Position numbers and translations under genes: made by a program. The notes under the pieces were generated by a model. The model was given only the letters and a program-made list of their open reading frames with translations, ran no database searches and was not told the origin of the DNA. DNA of 6,205 nt from assembly GCA_030640885.1 (NCBI GenBank), contig DAOWIN010000051.1, forward strand, positions 1-6,205. The letters run 5' to 3'. Source of the stretch: Candidatus Omnitrophota bacterium (GTDB lineage Bacteria > Omnitrophota > 4484-213). The first letter of the stretch is position 1, and each line of letters starts with the position of its first letter. Positions 4,935 through 6,205 of this stretch are shown in pieces.

Positions 4935-6056
4935 ATGATGAATGATACTGAATATATGCAATTGGTTCTTCAATTGGCTTTGAAGGGGAAAGGAAAAACA
5001 AGCCCCAACCCTTTAGTGGGAGCGGTGATTGTTAAAAACAAAAAGATTATAAGCACAGGCTATCACCAGCAAGCGGGTGGGAAGCATGCAGAGATTGTTG
5101 CCCTTGACAGAGCAGGCGAGAAGGCAAAGGGTTCAACGCTCTATGTCAATTTGGAACCTTGCGCTACTTGCGGCAAAACTTCTCCTTGCACGGAAAGAAT
5201 TATTAAGGAAAAGGTAAAAAAGGTAGTTATTTCTATAGTTGACCCTAATCCTGTTAATAAAGGAAAGGGGATAAAAAGATTAAAAGCAAAAAAAATAAAG
5301 GTTGTTAAGGGTGTGTTAAGAAGAGAAGGAGAAGAAATCAACAAAGCATTTGCGAAATTTATTACCCAAAGGCGGCCTTATGTAATTTTGAAAATAGCCC
5401 AGTCTTTGGATGGTAGAATTGCTACCTTTAGCGGTGATTCAAAATGGATAACCTCTCCGACAGCGCGCCAATATGTACATAGATTGCGTTCAGAGATGGA
5501 TGCAATTTTGGTGGGTGTAGATACAATTATCAAAGATAATCCTTTGTTGAGCGCTCGTTTTGCTCCCCAAAGATTATTTAAACATCAGCCGGCAAAAATA
5601 ATACTGGATAGTTTTTTAAGAATTCCTCTTACGGCAAAAGTTTTTTCTCGGCAGTCTCCAGCAGAAGTGATTATTGCTACTACCCAATCTGCTTCTTTGC
5701 CCAAGGTAAAAAAACTGGAGAAAAAAGGGGTGAAGGTGCTAATACTTAAAGAAAGAAAATCTAATTCAGAAAACAAGCAAATAGACTTAAAATTATTAAT
5801 GGAAGAATTGGCAAAGATAGATGTTGTGAACCTTTTAATAGAAGGTGGGAGCAAGGTGTTCACTTCTGCTCTGGAAGACAAAGTAATAGATAAAATGCTA
5901 TTTTTTATTGCCCCCAAGATAATAGGCGGGGTTAAGGCACTCAGCTCTGTTGGTGGAGAGGGCGTTAACAAAATTTCCCAAGCTCTGCAGTTAAGCAACC
6001 TGAAAATAGAAAAGATAGGCGAAGATATAATGGTAGCAGCAGAAATGGGGGGATAG
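4935..6056 (+). CDS. ribD: Bifunctional riboflavin biosynthesis protein RibD (pyrimidine deaminase and reductase)
   Basis: RibD deaminates 2,5-diamino-6-ribosylamino-4(3H)-pyrimidinone 5'-phosphate and then reduces the ribose side chain with NADPH. The 373-residue protein has both domains in the standard order. The deaminase part (about 1-145) carries TSPNPLVGAVIV (22-33), the catalytic HAE (H51, E53) and EPCATCGKTSPCT (74-86) with C76 and C85 as zinc ligands. The latter has an extra C79 where many homologues have Tyr or His. The reductase part (about 147-370) shows KIAQSLDGRIA (153-163), SEMDAILVGVDTIIKDNP (186-203), LLIEGGSKV (300-308) and APKIIGG (326-332). All key residues are present. 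Tandem ATGs stand at 4935 and 4938 with no ribosome binding site, the first 15 nt after the nusB stop. Confidence 0.96.
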   Translation: MMNDTEYMQLVLQLALKGKGKTSPNPLVGAVIVKNKKIISTGYHQQAGGKHAEIVALDRAGEKAKGSTLYVNLEPCATCGKTSPCTERIIKEKVKKVVISIVDPNPVNKGKGIKRLKAKKIKVVKGVLRREGEEINKAFAKFITQRRPYVILKIAQSLDGRIATFSGDSKWITSPTARQYVHRLRSEMDAILVGVDTIIKDNPLLSARFAPQRLFKHQPAKIILDSFLRIPLTAKVFSRQSPAEVIIATTQSASLPKVKKLEKKGVKVLILKERKSNSENKQIDLKLLMEELAKIDVVNLLIEGGSKVFTSALEDKVIDKMLFFIAPKIIGGVKALSSVGGEGVNKISQALQLSNLKIEKIGEDIMVAAEMGG

Positions 6057-6057
6057 A

Positions 6058-6162
6058 CTGCAAGTTGCAAGCCGCAAGCTTCAAGTTACAAGCAAGAAAC
6101 CTAAGATATAAGATTTTCTTTTTTTTGCCTGTAGCCTGTAGCTTGTAGCTTGAAACCTGAAT
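6058..6162. repeat. Inverted heptamer-repeat arrays between ribD and riboflavin synthase (heptamer YTNCAAG type)
   Basis: The left array begins one base after the ribD stop and holds five units: CTGCAAG, TTGCAAG, CCGCAAG, CTTCAAG and TTACAAG (6058-6092). A 35-nt AT-rich spacer with eight T in a row (6119-6126) follows. The right array (6128-6162) is CCTGTAG twice, CTTGTAG, CTTGAAA and CCTGAAT, the reverse complement of the same loose CAAG/CAGG heptamer. The arms pair imperfectly. The right array ends directly before the ATG of the next gene at 6163, which therefore has no separate ribosome binding site. Confidence 0.82.
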
Positions 6163-6205
6163 ATGTTCACCGGAATAATTGAACAATTAGGCGAAATTAA
6201 GAAGA
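6163..6205 (+). CDS. ribE: Riboflavin synthase alpha chain, first 14 codons (3' end outside the window)
   Basis: The frame reads MFTGIIEQLGEIKK, which matches the highly conserved MFTGIIE start of riboflavin synthase alpha, the enzyme that dismutates two lumazine molecules to riboflavin. Its place after ribD in a run with ribH supports the call. Only 43 nt are visible, so integrity cannot be judged. The ATG follows directly on the right heptamer array, with no Shine-Dalgarno. Confidence 0.88.
   Translation, partial: MFTGIIEQLGEIKK

Noticed and set aside
5585..6070. 161-codon open frame on the minus strand
   Set aside because: It lies antisense to the strongly supported ribD coding region and its product has no recognisable motif; typical of a shadow frame.
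6093..6127. Intrinsic terminator after ribD, from the eight-T run at 6119-6126
   Set aside because: The only stem in front of it (AAGAAA with TTTCTT, 6094-6099 and 6115-6120) is short and pure AT-rich with a long loop, and riboflavin synthase follows at once.
6058..6162. CRISPR-like array
   Set aside because: Units are only 7 bp, directly abutting and in opposed orientation; there are no spacers of regular length and no cas genes.

Overview
This is an AT-rich, gene-dense stretch of a bacterial chromosome with every supported gene on the + strand. I see no rRNA, tRNA, CRISPR array or transposase. The gene content is housekeeping: DNA repair, tRNA thiolation, cysteine synthesis, riboflavin synthesis and transcription antitermination. 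Low GC, few visible Shine-Dalgarno sites and repeat-rich short intergenic gaps would fit an uncultured lineage such as Omnitrophota or a related candidate phylum. That placement is a guess from style, not a marker-based assignment.

Layout. Positions 2-406 hold the 3' end of a RecB-family PD-(D/E)XK nuclease domain, probably the tail of a UvrD/AddB-like helicase. Positions 407-691 hold a 35-bp perfect palindrome followed by a decayed fragment of a DUF1016 (YhcG-type) gene. Positions 692-1669 encode a PP-loop ATPase with MnmA-like cysteines and a different C-terminal domain. Positions 1670-1769 are a compact gap packed with palindromes and direct repeats. Then come cysK-like cysteine synthase (1770-2669), mnmA (2763-3785), a leader with three palindromes, and ribH (3920-4387), nusB (4416-4919), ribD (4935-6056) and the first 14 codons of riboflavin synthase alpha (6163 onward).

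Function. The middle third is a sulfur theme: a cysteine synthase flanked by two PP-loop proteins, one a tRNA 2-thiouridylase and the other a likely tRNA thiolase relative. No cysteine desulfurase is visible. The right third is a riboflavin cluster: RibD makes the pyrimidine precursor, RibH makes the lumazine and riboflavin synthase finishes the vitamin, with nusB embedded as in many bacteria.

The most unusual signal lies in the gaps. Every gene junction in the window carries an inverted repeat, often overlapping or directly after the stop codon, and no two share the same sequence. Two of them (2649-2737 and 6058-6162) are built alike: tandem 7-bp units, a spacer of 33-35 nt, then tandem 7-bp units in reverse complement. 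The consensus heptamer differs between the two sites.
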